A stretch of DNA of 10,000 nt from Candidatus Hydrogenedens sp. Its GTDB lineage: Bacteria > Hydrogenedentota > Hydrogenedentia > Hydrogenedentales > Hydrogenedentaceae. The stretch covers positions 1 through 10,000 of the forward strand of contig JAIWNQ010000239.1 in NCBI GenBank assembly GCA_020216745.1, given 5' to 3'. How positions within the stretch are numbered: position 1 is the first letter of the stretch; every line of letters begins with the position of its first letter. The notes under the pieces are model-generated. The model saw nothing but the letters and a program-made list of their open reading frames with translations. It ran no database searches and was not told where the DNA came from. Positions 1 through 6,706 of the stretch are shown here, piece after piece. The translations under genes were made by a program, and so were the position numbers.

Positions 1-1
1 A

Positions 2-226
2 GGCTGGATTATAGGTGTGATTGAAGACACTCCCGCCTGGAATAAAGCAAATCTACGAGGTGGGGAATGTCTCCAAAAAATAAATGATTTTGATGTAAAA
101 AATATGAAAATAGAACATTTAATTCAATTACTAAATTCAAAACCAGGGACAGTTTTAGATTGTACCTTCATAAACCAGGTAGGTTCAGAAATAAAAACAC
201 CACTTACCGCTGAAGAAATATTATGA
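2..226 (+). CDS. C-terminal part of a PDZ-domain protein (5' end outside window)
   Basis: The reading frame is open from the first bases and ends at TGA 224-226, so only the last ~74 residues are visible. They read as a PDZ domain: a GWIIGVIEDTPA carboxylate-binding-type loop, then NLRGGECLQKINDFDV, equivalent to the usual 'aGLrpGDvIlkING..V', and a final strand pair around PGTVLDCTF. PDZ domains at the C-terminus commonly belong to proteases or peptide-binding envelope proteins (for example retropepsin-like or HtrA/Ctp families). The catalytic part is outside the window, so the activity cannot be named. A GTG at 17 could be mistaken for a start, but the PDZ homology clearly continues upstream of it. 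The gene ends 65 bp before a strong hairpin terminator at 291-320. Confidence 0.75.
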   Translation, partial: GWIIGVIEDTPAWNKANLRGGECLQKINDFDVKNMKIEHLIQLLNSKPGTVLDCTFINQVGSEIKTPLTAEEIL

Positions 227-280
227 AATACTAACACACACTTAATTTAATTATATGATATTACCTTAATTAATAAACGA

Positions 281-566
281 TAAAAAAGTTGAGGTGTCGG
301 TAGGGGGCAACCGACACCTCTATATTTTTACGGGCTCTGAGGGGAATCAGAGCTCAATGGGGTAGCAGAGTTGCGGAGAAGCGGAAGAGAGGATTCCCGG
401 CCGGGGTAAACCGGGACATCTGTTATTCCGGAGAGAGAGATGCACTGCAGTGGTAATGGGAGGACAACCACTGGCAGCATTATGTGCTTCGCTATGTGTT
501 GTTGATTCAATTGGACCTTGAATAGTGTAGTAGCATAGGGAACACAATCACAACTCTGCTACCAAC
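281..566 (-). ncRNA. candidate stand-alone structured RNA gene (~285 nt primary transcript)
   Basis: No convincing protein is encoded here, yet the segment 332-563 is visibly richer in G and C than its AT-rich surroundings. Positions 551-563 and 361-373 form a perfect 13-bp closing helix (GGTAGCAGAGTTG/CAACTCTGCTACC). Inside it are three hairpins. The first is 518-523/505-510 (ATTCAA/TTGAAT, 7-nt loop). The second is a long bulged stem, 467-480/440-454, with a 12-nt loop. The third is a GC hairpin, 411-416/395-400 (TCCCGG/CCGGGA). A fourth, external hairpin (347-355/332-340) precedes the intrinsic terminator at 291-320. A consensus-like promoter just upstream on the minus strand predicts a start near 566, right at the closing helix. 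Size, solitary promoter and long closing helix recall 6S RNA, but I do not recognise conserved 6S sequence. RNase P, tmRNA and SRP RNA motifs are absent. The family is unassigned; the strand call rests on promoter and terminator. Confidence 0.65.
291..330. terminator. bidirectional intrinsic terminator between the PDZ gene and a minus-strand RNA
   Basis: A perfect 11-bp GC-rich stem (291-301 with 310-320, GAGGTGTCGGT/ACCGACACCTC) closes an 8-nt loop. Reading plus, it is followed by TATATTTTTA (321-330). Reading minus, it is followed by AAC and then six Ts (287-282). It can therefore end the PDZ gene on the plus strand and the candidate RNA gene on the minus strand. The better T-tract is on the minus side. 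Confidence 0.85.
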
Positions 567-572
567 AACGTT

Positions 573-602
573 AATATACAATATTTATATATATAATGTC
601 AA
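573..602 (-). promoter_or_regulatory. sigma-70-type promoter for the minus-strand RNA
   Basis: Read on the minus strand, a perfect TTGACA (602-597) is followed after 18 nt by TATATT (578-573). The predicted start is a G near position 566, three bases before the 13-bp closing helix. The -35 box is the best in the window, which fits a constitutively and strongly expressed RNA. The spacer is AT-alternating. Confidence 0.65.
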
Positions 603-743
603 ATGCTTATTTTAATTTATATATATGTGTGTTATTTATTATAGGCTTAAATATTTATAAATCAATAAGTTATAACTATAATTATTTATGTTTGAAAAAA
701 CGTATTTAAAATGTTGAAAATAGAACACAAATCCTTTAAGTAT

Positions 744-785
744 ACAAAAAAATAATTGTAATTTAAATAACAAATAAATATGGGG
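744..785 (-). terminator. weak possible terminator after the PPK2 gene
   Basis: Immediately downstream of the minus-strand stop is an imperfect AT-rich inverted repeat (770-773 with 756-759, plus a self-complementary ATTTAAAT centre). On the minus strand a run of seven Ts (752-746) follows. The stem is weak, so termination here is only a possibility; the next strong terminator-like structure is far away at 291-320. The remaining bases between about 603 and 743 are AT-rich, and I see no gene in them. Confidence 0.3.
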
Positions 786-2246
786 CTAACAAATATGTTC
801 TTTTACACAATTAATTACACTCCTTAAAATTTTTATTCTTGCATAACATTTATCGTTACCCTCTATGATTGTCCATGGACTATTTTTTGTAGAGGTAAAA
901 CTAATCATATCTGAAACAGCATCTACATAATCATTCCATTTTGCTCTATTTCTCCAATCCTCATCTGTAATTTTCCATTGCTTATACGGATTTTTCGTCC
1001 GCTCTTCAAATCGTTTTAGTTGTTCATCAGGAGAAATATGAATCCAAAATTTAATAAGAACTGCTCCCCATTTAACCAACTGCTGTTCAAATTCATTGAT
1101 TTCCTTATATCCACGTTTCCAATCCTTAGGTTTGGTAAACCCTTCTACACGCTCTACCAATACCCTTCCATACCAGGAACGGTCATAAATTGTAAAATGT
1201 CCCGCTTTAGGGAGCACTTTCCAAAACCGCCATAAGTGGTGATGCATTTTCTCCTCACCTTGAGGGGCGCCAATCGGAATAACCTCATAACCTCGTGGGT
1301 CTAATTCTCGAACCAGCCGTTTTATTGCTCCTCCTTTTCCACCAGCATCCCATCCTTCAAAAACGATAATGACAGGTATCCTTTTTTTAAAACAAATAAA
1401 CTGTAAACGACGAAGTTCCTTTTGTAGTTTTGGTAATGTCCTATCGTATTCTTCTCGGGATAATGTTTTTGACAAATCCACCTCATTTAAAGGTTCAGAA
1501 GTTCTACTCGGAAGAGAATATATTGGAACTGATAAACCCTTTTGTAATGCATTTTCCCAATGTGAAAGAATAATATGTTCCGCTTTTGAAATACAATACT
1601 TCTCATCCATAGCAGGAATGATATGCCATGGATGCACTCCATTATGTGTGTCCTCTAATATTACATCTATAATTTTATAAAGCTTGTCGTACGCATCTAA
1701 TATTTCCTGATTTTCACCTCGAACTCGCCACTCAAATGCAGGGTCTTTTTCTAATTTCTTAAATCGTTTTTTTTGTTCTTTTTTCGATATATGTAAAAAT
1801 AACTTGATGAGAATCATCCCATCTTCAACAATCTGCCGTTCAAAAATTTTAATATCTTCTAATTCAGCACGAAGTTTCTCAGTGCCCCATCTCTCTTTTT
1901 TTGCTCTCAACACAATAGGCCAATACCAACTATGATTAAAAAATGCAATATCACCATATTTGGGCAATCTATTCCAGAAACTCCATAAATAAGGTCTTAA
2001 TCGTTCCTCTCGTGTGGTCTTTGCTATATTATGGACCCAGTACCCTCTTGGGTCAAGGTTTAATAATAGACGGTTTAAAAGAGTCCCTTTTCCAGATGTG
2101 TCCCATCCCTCAACAAGGACAACAGTAGAAATGCCTTTTTCTCTTAATTCCCTTTGACATCGTCCTGAATCAATCTCCCATTTCTGAATAGCTTGCTTAA
2201 ATTCATCTTTTGAAAGGTAACAATCCAAATTTATTGTATCCAGCAT
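786..2246 (-). CDS. two-domain polyphosphate:AMP phosphotransferase (PPK2 family, class II)
   Basis: Predicted to transfer phosphate from inorganic polyphosphate to AMP, giving ADP, in the cytoplasm. The 486-residue length and tandem PPK2 domains match the Pap-type enzymes of Acinetobacter and Pseudomonas; single-domain PPK2s are about 230-300 residues. Domain 1 spans about residues 10-235 and has a Walker A GWDTSGKG at 47-54. Domain 2 spans about 262-486 and has Walker A GWDAGGKG at 298-305 and the lid/Walker B motif YDRSWYGR at 354-361. In domain 1 the matching motif is FNHSWYWP (103-110), so the Asp and Arg residues of the active DRSWY signature are missing. This agrees with what is known of Pap enzymes, where the C-terminal half carries the activity. 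An AAGGA ribosome site sits 7 nt before the ATG. The gene starts 33 bp after the stop of the upstream minus-strand gene, suggesting co-transcription, although no functional link between the two is obvious. Confidence 0.93.
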   Translation of the reverse strand: MLDTINLDCYLSKDEFKQAIQKWEIDSGRCQRELREKGISTVVLVEGWDTSGKGTLLNRLLLNLDPRGYWVHNIAKTTREERLRPYLWSFWNRLPKYGDIAFFNHSWYWPIVLRAKKERWGTEKLRAELEDIKIFERQIVEDGMILIKLFLHISKKEQKKRFKKLEKDPAFEWRVRGENQEILDAYDKLYKIIDVILEDTHNGVHPWHIIPAMDEKYCISKAEHIILSHWENALQKGLSVPIYSLPSRTSEPLNEVDLSKTLSREEYDRTLPKLQKELRRLQFICFKKRIPVIIVFEGWDAGGKGGAIKRLVRELDPRGYEVIPIGAPQGEEKMHHHLWRFWKVLPKAGHFTIYDRSWYGRVLVERVEGFTKPKDWKRGYKEINEFEQQLVKWGAVLIKFWIHISPDEQLKRFEERTKNPYKQWKITDEDWRNRAKWNDYVDAVSDMISFTSTKNSPWTIIEGNDKCYARIKILRSVINCVKEHIC

Positions 2247-2279
2247 ATATTATTCCTTGAAAAAGTGTAAATCCAGTTT

Positions 2280-4025
2280 TTAATTTGTAGTAATTTTTAT
2301 TACGTTTTCAGGAACATTATTTCCTTTAGTATCCGTTATTCGAAGCGTAAATCCCCAGTTGTTTTTGTTGTTCGTAATTTTTAATAGAATTTTGTATTTC
2401 CCTTTTTCGAAGGATATAGGGATGACCTCTTTATCTGGCAATACTGTTGATTCACCAAAATAGTCATAGATACATTTTTGTTCTGTATCTTTAATTACCC
2501 ATACCTTCACCGCATCATTAAAACCAAACCGAACCTGTGCTGTTATAGGTTGAAATACCTCAAACTCACACAGAGCGTATGCAGAACAAATGTCATGGCG
2601 ACCCAGAAGTTCTATAAAATCCATGGATACTTTATTAGGTTTCATTGATGCTATTTTCCAGCCATTATAATCTGCAATATTTTCAGGAGGGAAAGATGTA
2701 TCATGTGTTTCTTTAAATGTGCCAGCACTAAAATATTCAGAAATTTTCCAATCTATAATAGGCTTAAATAAAATCTGAAAATTTGTTTCCTCTCCATAGA
2801 GATATCGTTTTCCTAATTCCCAAAAATTATATTTATGAGTGTCATAGTTATTTAATGGCACTGTCTGAAATCTTGGATTATCATCAGGGCCCATCGGCAA
2901 TACCATCAGAGCATATCCCATTATGTTATTTAATTTTTCATAATCCCTTTCCTTTAACAATGTACTACCCTCAACAAATAACCCTTCCGTTGTCGGTTTT
3001 TTTGAACGTAAAACTTCTGTGAACGTTTCTAACGGTTCATCACTTACAAAAGATTCTTTCTGACGAGTTAATAATTGTTCGTAGCAATTATGGCTATAAA
3101 TCCAGTTGTATTTACGCGATGCTACTAAATGAATTCCGTAAACCTGCTCCAACTCATTGACGGTATAGCCAGCTTTATGTCCACTGTCATAATCATATCC
3201 GAAAGGCCAGATTCCTGGTGCAACAGAACACGTTTCCATCCAGTATTTCCTTGCATCTGGCGATAAATAATTTAAAAATATGTGTTCAACCCCACTAATA
3301 TAAGGTAATATCTCTTTTAAGTTTTTGAGCCGATATGTATGTTCCACACAATAGTGAACCCCTCCTTTCGCCTTCCTCTTTGCTGATTCCTCAATCCACG
3401 TAAGATGTATAATCAAACCTAAATTTAATCCTTGCTCTGGAAAAGTAAGAAACACCATATCGGGAAATACATCATATATAGTATTAATTAAATCCGCACT
3501 ACGTTTTTGAACCCTCTCTATCAAATCTTTCCGAGTATAACCATCGTATGTATATCCTTTCCAATTAAAGTTATATTGTTCCCCAATATACTCAATATCA
3601 ATTGCAAAACCTGTACATCCACTCTCCTTTGCAAATATCGCAAATTGACGAAAATTGTGAATAACATTTTCCCATTGCAGGTCACTAAACCAATCAAAAA
3701 AGTGGTCAAAAGATATCTTCAAAAATGTTTCCATCCCCAACTCTTTGCATAACTTATTAGCCTCAGAAACTTTTTGAAATGTCTCATCTTCTTTACCAAT
3801 AGTCCATGGCTTTTTATCAGAAGCCCAAATATTATCACTCCATTCTCTCGCAACATAATCAAGGAAAAAAGCATCAACCCCATGGCTTTTCCAGTCTTTC
3901 GCATCTTTTAATATCTGTTCTGGCGATGCGGAAAATAAAATCGTTTTTGGAACTTCTTCAGAAAAAGATAACATCGAGAGACAAAATACAAATAAAAATA
4001 ATACATAACATAAACTAAATTTCAT
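2280..4025 (-). CDS. secreted TIM-barrel-like (putative glycoside hydrolase-type) protein of unknown specificity
   Basis: A 581-residue protein with a classical signal peptide: MKFSL, a hydrophobic core to about residue 20, and likely cleavage near FSEE. Residues about 28-310 have the rhythm of a TIM barrel of the glycoside hydrolase type: HGVDAFFLDYVARE (48-61), GMETFLKISFDHF (97-109), then CTGFAIDIEYIGE (137-149), which ends a strand with the acidic residues D143 and E145, and later VHYCVEH and HIFLNYLSPDARKYW. Residues about 415-580 form a C-terminal beta domain with AYALCEFEVFQ and RFGFNDAVKVWV (about 482-510). This resembles the 'RFGsDDavKVWlNG' domain appended to many secreted proteins of Planctomycetes and Hydrogenedentes-like bacteria. 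I cannot assign a known GH family, and the catalytic residues are a guess. It may act on extracellular or periplasmic polysaccharide. The start has AAAGGTAGGA upstream. First gene of the minus-strand pair; it faces the divergent regulator gene across a palindrome-bearing intergenic region. Confidence 0.6.
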   Translation of the reverse strand: MKFSLCYVLFLFVFCLSMLSFSEEVPKTILFSASPEQILKDAKDWKSHGVDAFFLDYVAREWSDNIWASDKKPWTIGKEDETFQKVSEANKLCKELGMETFLKISFDHFFDWFSDLQWENVIHNFRQFAIFAKESGCTGFAIDIEYIGEQYNFNWKGYTYDGYTRKDLIERVQKRSADLINTIYDVFPDMVFLTFPEQGLNLGLIIHLTWIEESAKRKAKGGVHYCVEHTYRLKNLKEILPYISGVEHIFLNYLSPDARKYWMETCSVAPGIWPFGYDYDSGHKAGYTVNELEQVYGIHLVASRKYNWIYSHNCYEQLLTRQKESFVSDEPLETFTEVLRSKKPTTEGLFVEGSTLLKERDYEKLNNIMGYALMVLPMGPDDNPRFQTVPLNNYDTHKYNFWELGKRYLYGEETNFQILFKPIIDWKISEYFSAGTFKETHDTSFPPENIADYNGWKIASMKPNKVSMDFIELLGRHDICSAYALCEFEVFQPITAQVRFGFNDAVKVWVIKDTEQKCIYDYFGESTVLPDKEVIPISFEKGKYKILLKITNNKNNWGFTLRITDTKGNNVPENVIKITTN

Positions 4026-4096
4026 ATTCCTACCTTTCTGTTTTATTTGAGTATTTTTTTATAACAAAATAACAATATAATAAACACCTTTGAATT

Positions 4097-4102
4097 ATTA
4101 TA
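4097..4102 (-). promoter_or_regulatory. possible -10 box for the minus-strand operon
   Basis: A perfect TATAAT is present on the minus strand, 72 bp upstream of the secreted-protein ATG. No good -35 lies at the proper distance (T-rich only), so this is tentative and may depend on an activator. Confidence 0.3.
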
Positions 4103-4127
4103 CACATTTAAAGTAAAATAAAAAAGC

Positions 4128-4165
4128 ATTACATATATGTAATTTTGGAAAATATGTAAACATAT
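4128..4165. promoter_or_regulatory. paired palindromes in the divergent intergenic region (candidate operators)
   Basis: A perfect 16-bp palindrome, ATTACATATATGTAAT (4128-4143), is followed by a second inverted repeat, ATATGT-AA-ACATAT (4152-4165). Both share the half-site ATATGTAA (4135-4142 and 4152-4159), and their centres are 23 bp apart, close to two helical turns. They lie 34-71 bp before the regulator start, where a dimeric protein could control one or both divergent units. In AT-rich DNA some palindromes arise by chance. Confidence 0.4.
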
Positions 4166-4198
4166 AACCACTCAATAAAAGGATAGAAAAATACCTTA

Positions 4199-5791
4199 AT
4201 GAAAGAAAAAAACGAAAGAGCCCTTTCAGAACTTAAACTCCTTCTCGAAATAAGCGAAATATTAGATAGAAGTTATGACCTTAGAGACGAACTCTATCCT
4301 GTCCTCAAAGCAATTTCAAATCATACAGGAATGTTACGAGGCACCATTACCTTGCTCGATAGGGAGAGAGGTGAACTACATATAGAAGCAGCTTATGGAC
4401 TTTCCAGCGAAGAATTGGCACGAGGAGTCTATAAAGTTGGAGAAGGGATTATTGGGAAGGTAGCTCAAATGGGCAGGCCAATGGTTATTCCTAAAATCTC
4501 CACCGAGCCTATGTTCCTAAATAAAACAGGTTCAAGAAAAAATTTACAAAAAGAAGAAATATCCTACATCTGTGTACCAATAAGAGTAGAGAACATGGTA
4601 TTAGGAACATTAAGCGCTGACCGATTATATTCAGATGAGATTTCTTTAGAAGAAGACCTGCGTGTTTTGACAATCATCGCTTCTATGATAGCCCGTGCTG
4701 TCCGACTGAGAATGAGGAATGAGGAAGAGAGAAAAGCTCTTTTACTTGAAAACGCTCGGTTGCAAGAAGAATTAAAAAAAAGATTCCACCCCTCAAATAT
4801 GATTGGTAGTTCAGGAGCAATACAGAAAGTTTATGATTTAATTCAACAAGTATCTACAACCGAAGCAACCGTCCTTATTCGAGGTGAAAGTGGTACTGGT
4901 AAAGAATTGGTAGCCCACGCTATTCATTTTAATAGCAATCGTGCCACGGGTCCATTTATAAAAGTTAACTGTGCCGCACTACCAGAATCTGTTGTTGAGA
5001 GTGAACTATTTGGACATGAACGAGGTGCTTTCACAGGTGCATATCAGCAACGAAAAGGCCGTTTCGAAATGGCTCATGGCGGTACCATTTTCTTAGATGA
5101 AATTGGAGATTTACCTTTAAGTATTCAAGCAAAACTTCTTCGTGTACTACAAGATAAAACCTTCGAACGAGTAGGAGGCTCAGAAGTTATAAAGGTCAAT
5201 GTTCGTATAATTACTGCAACAAATCGTGATTTGGAAAAATTAGTTAAAGAAGAAAAATTTCGCGAAGACCTATTTTATCGATTGAACGTTTTCCCAATAT
5301 TTATTCCACCACTAAGAGAAAGAAAAACGGATATTTTAGAATTGGCAAATTACTTTGTCGAAAAATACAGTCGCGAAAATAATAAGTATGTTAAACGAAT
5401 TTCAACCCCAGCAATTGACATGTTAATGAGTTATCACTGGCCTGGAAACGTCCGTGAATTAGAGAATGTTATAGAACGTGCTATTATTCTAACCAATGAT
5501 GATGTAATTCATGGACATCATCTGCCACCAACACTTCAAACTGCAGAAGCTTCAAATACAATAATGAAAGGCAAATTGGAAGAAACCCTTGAACGGGTTG
5601 AAAGAGAAATGATTATTGAGGCATTAAAAAATACAAAAGGAAACAAAGCAAAAGCAGCAAGAGAATTAGGAATTACTGAACGGATTATGGGACTTAGAGT
5701 GATGAAACTCGGAATTAACCCAAAACAATATAAACCCCAAAAAGCAAAACATTCTATGAAAACAAAAGAATATATCGATAAGGATAGATAA
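4199..5791 (+). CDS. sigma-54-dependent transcriptional activator, GAF-AAA+-Fis (NifA-like architecture)
   Basis: A 530-residue enhancer-binding protein that would use ATP to open promoters held by RNA polymerase-sigma-54. The N-terminal GAF sensor spans about residues 20-170 ([35 protein letters not shown]). A short coiled linker (about 172-196) leads to the AAA+ domain (about 200-430), with Walker A GESGTGKE 229-236, the sigma-54 contact loop GAFTGA intact at 276-281, Walker B GGTIFLDE 294-301, [14 protein letters not shown] 354-367 and [11 protein letters not shown] 414-424. A Fis-type helix-turn-helix follows (about 477-505, [20 protein letters not shown]). The order and the HTH resemble NifA, but no nitrogen-fixation genes are near, so no target is claimed. 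There is no receiver domain, so the signal is probably a small ligand bound by GAF. ATG 4199 is the only in-frame start below a TAG at 4184; the nearest SD-like AAAAGGA (4177-4183) is an unusual 15 nt away. hslV follows 1 bp after the stop. Confidence 0.92.
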   Translation: MKEKNERALSELKLLLEISEILDRSYDLRDELYPVLKAISNHTGMLRGTITLLDRERGELHIEAAYGLSSEELARGVYKVGEGIIGKVAQMGRPMVIPKISTEPMFLNKTGSRKNLQKEEISYICVPIRVENMVLGTLSADRLYSDEISLEEDLRVLTIIASMIARAVRLRMRNEEERKALLLENARLQEELKKRFHPSNMIGSSGAIQKVYDLIQQVSTTEATVLIRGESGTGKELVAHAIHFNSNRATGPFIKVNCAALPESVVESELFGHERGAFTGAYQQRKGRFEMAHGGTIFLDEIGDLPLSIQAKLLRVLQDKTFERVGGSEVIKVNVRIITATNRDLEKLVKEEKFREDLFYRLNVFPIFIPPLRERKTDILELANYFVEKYSRENNKYVKRISTPAIDMLMSYHWPGNVRELENVIERAIILTNDDVIHGHHLPPTLQTAEASNTIMKGKLEETLERVEREMIIEALKNTKGNKAKAARELGITERIMGLRVMKLGINPKQYKPQKAKHSMKTKEYIDKDR

Positions 5792-5792
5792 A

Positions 5793-6326
5793 ATGGCTGA
5801 ATTTAAAAGCACTACAATTATTGCTGTTCGAAGAAATGGAACCGTCGCTATGGCAGGCGATGGACAGGTAACCCTCGGTGATACAATCGTAAAAGGAACT
5901 GCAACAAAAATAAGAAGATTATATGGTGGTAAAGTTCTTGCAGGTTTTGCAGGTTCTGTTTCTGATGCCTTTGCATTATTTGAACGGTTTGAAGGAAAGT
6001 TAGAAGAATTCCATGGTAATTTGACGCGTTCCGCAGTTGAACTTGGAAAATTATGGAGAACCGATAAATATCTGCGACAGTTGAATGCTATGTTAATTGT
6101 GTGCAGTAAAGATGAAATCTTACTTGTGTCTGGAACAGGAGAAATTATAGAACCAGATGATGATATTTTGTCGATTGGTTCAGGTTCAGGTTTCGCATTG
6201 ACCGCAGCACGTGCTTTAATGAAGCATACAAATTTGTCAGCAGAACAAATTGCACATGAGGCTTTAAAACTTGCATCACAAGTTTGTATTTATACAAATG
6301 AACATATAACAGTAGAAATTTTGTAA
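5793..6326 (+). CDS. hslV: HslV, peptidase subunit of the HslUV (ClpQY) ATP-dependent protease
   Basis: A threonine peptidase that forms a double hexameric chamber and degrades proteins unfolded by the HslU ATPase in the cytoplasm. Its 177 residues match the family length. Diagnostic segments are [83 protein letters not shown] and [14 protein letters not shown]. The expected nucleophile, the first Thr of TTI, is residue 7, preceded by MAEFKS. This protein would therefore need a six-residue propeptide removed, unlike the enterobacterial form where Thr follows the initiator Met directly. It aligns with B. subtilis CodW (MSSFHATT), but residue 2 here is Ala, so an N-terminal Ser nucleophile is not available. 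The ribosome site AAGGA (5780-5784) lies inside the end of the upstream regulator gene, and the 1-bp gap suggests translational coupling. hslU is not downstream. Confidence 0.96.
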   Translation: MAEFKSTTIIAVRRNGTVAMAGDGQVTLGDTIVKGTATKIRRLYGGKVLAGFAGSVSDAFALFERFEGKLEEFHGNLTRSAVELGKLWRTDKYLRQLNAMLIVCSKDEILLVSGTGEIIEPDDDILSIGSGSGFALTAARALMKHTNLSAEQIAHEALKLASQVCIYTNEHITVEIL

Positions 6327-6446
6327 TTTTAAAATAAAAAATTTTTTAAAATAAAATATTTGAAAAATATGACACGCATCATAACCTCATAAAATGAGGC
6401 TAAAATAAATATTAAAAAAATAGTAGAAAAAAATTTGCGTTTTAAA

Positions 6447-6452
6447 TATAAT
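6447..6452 (+). promoter_or_regulatory. possible -10 box of the small Lys/Ala-rich gene
   Basis: A perfect TATAAT lies 39 bp before the leader hairpin and about 115 bp before the small gene. The matching -35 region is poor. Start near 6459 would give a leader of about 110 nt containing the whole hairpin. The upstream interval 6327-6446 is A/T-rich, with a short CCTCAT-AAA-ATGAGG hairpin (6385-6399) but no clear terminator for hslV. Confidence 0.4.
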
Positions 6453-6490
6453 TTTGTTCATTATCAGAATTAATTAAAGTTGAATCGGCA

Positions 6491-6542
6491 TTAAGAGGAA
6501 AGTTCAATGACCAGTTGTCATTGAGTAAATCGTTCCTCTTAA
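6491..6542 (+). promoter_or_regulatory. two-tier hairpin in the 5' leader of the Lys/Ala-rich gene
   Basis: The outer arm is a perfect 10-bp stem, TTAAGAGGAA (6491-6500) with TTCCTCTTAA (6533-6542). An asymmetric internal loop (AGT versus GTAAATCG) follows, and then a perfect inner 8-bp stem, TCAATGAC (6504-6511) with GTCATTGA (6517-6524), closed by a 5-nt loop. No T-run follows, so it is not a terminator. It ends 11 nt before the true Shine-Dalgarno (6554-6560) and contains an AGAGGA SD-like sequence in its 5' arm. It may stabilise the mRNA, tune translation or bind a protein. Confidence 0.6.
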
Positions 6543-6567
6543 AATAAAAACAATAAGGAGATTCACA

Positions 6568-6666
6568 ATGGCCGCTGCAAAGAAACCCGCTGCAAAAAAA
6601 ACAGCTGCAAAGAAACCTGCAGCAAAGAAGCCTGCTGCAAAGAAACCAGCAGCGAAGAAAAAGTAG
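6568..6666 (+). CDS. 32-residue Lys/Ala/Pro repeat protein resembling an isolated histone H1 tail
   Basis: The ORF begins ATG GCC GCT GCA and ends TAG, with a strong TAAGGAG (6554-6560) 7 nt before the start. The product is MAA followed by five five-residue units AAKKP, AAKKT, AAKKP, AAKKP, AAKKP and a final AAKKK (13 Lys, 13 Ala, 4 Pro, 1 Thr). It is extremely basic and has no globular part. Such AAKKP repeats occur in the C-terminal tails of bacterial histone-H1-like proteins (for example Hc2/BpH1 types), which bind DNA through Lys. By inference this peptide could compact DNA or coat RNA. It has its own leader hairpin upstream and a strong terminator downstream, so it is probably a single-gene, well-expressed unit. 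Its lysine codons are about half AAG, whereas its neighbours mostly use AAA. At only 33 codons the ORF could be too short for standard gene callers. A chance repeat is unlikely given the SD, stop and terminator. Confidence 0.8.
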   Translation: MAAAKKPAAKKTAAKKPAAKKPAAKKPAAKKK

Positions 6667-6673
6667 TTAAATA

Positions 6674-6693
6674 GTGATGTAGCTTAACATCAC
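6674..6693 (+). other. small hairpin after the Lys/Ala-rich gene
   Basis: A 7-bp perfect stem, GTGATGT (6674-6680) with ACATCAC (6687-6693), and a 6-nt loop lie just after the TAG. No T-run follows, so it is not itself a terminator. It may protect the mRNA 3' end in front of the real terminator at 6707. Confidence 0.4.
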
Positions 6694-6706
6694 AAATTAC
6701 TAATCT

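Noticed and set aside
328..547. Two overlapping minus-strand ORFs of 60-66 residues in the intergenic region
   Set aside because: Their translations are low-complexity, with no family resemblance and no ribosome site. The segment is better explained by paired RNA helices, a promoter and a terminator.
361..563. Cobalamin or other riboswitch on the plus strand, suggested by the CCACTGG sequence near 468
   Set aside because: The other conserved boxes are absent, and no plus-strand gene follows for more than 3 kb. Promoter and terminator support the minus strand.
1020..2128. Plus-strand ORFs opposite the PPK2 gene
   Set aside because: They are antisense shadows of a well-conserved enzyme and have no start signals.
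4026..4198. Sigma-54 (-24/-12) promoter near the sigma-54 activator
   Set aside because: No TGGC-N8-TTGC-like element was found in this region or in the other intergenic regions of the window.
6385..6399. CCTCAT-AAA-ATGAGG hairpin as a terminator for hslV
   Set aside because: The stem is only 6 bp and A-rich sequence, not a T-run, follows on the plus strand.
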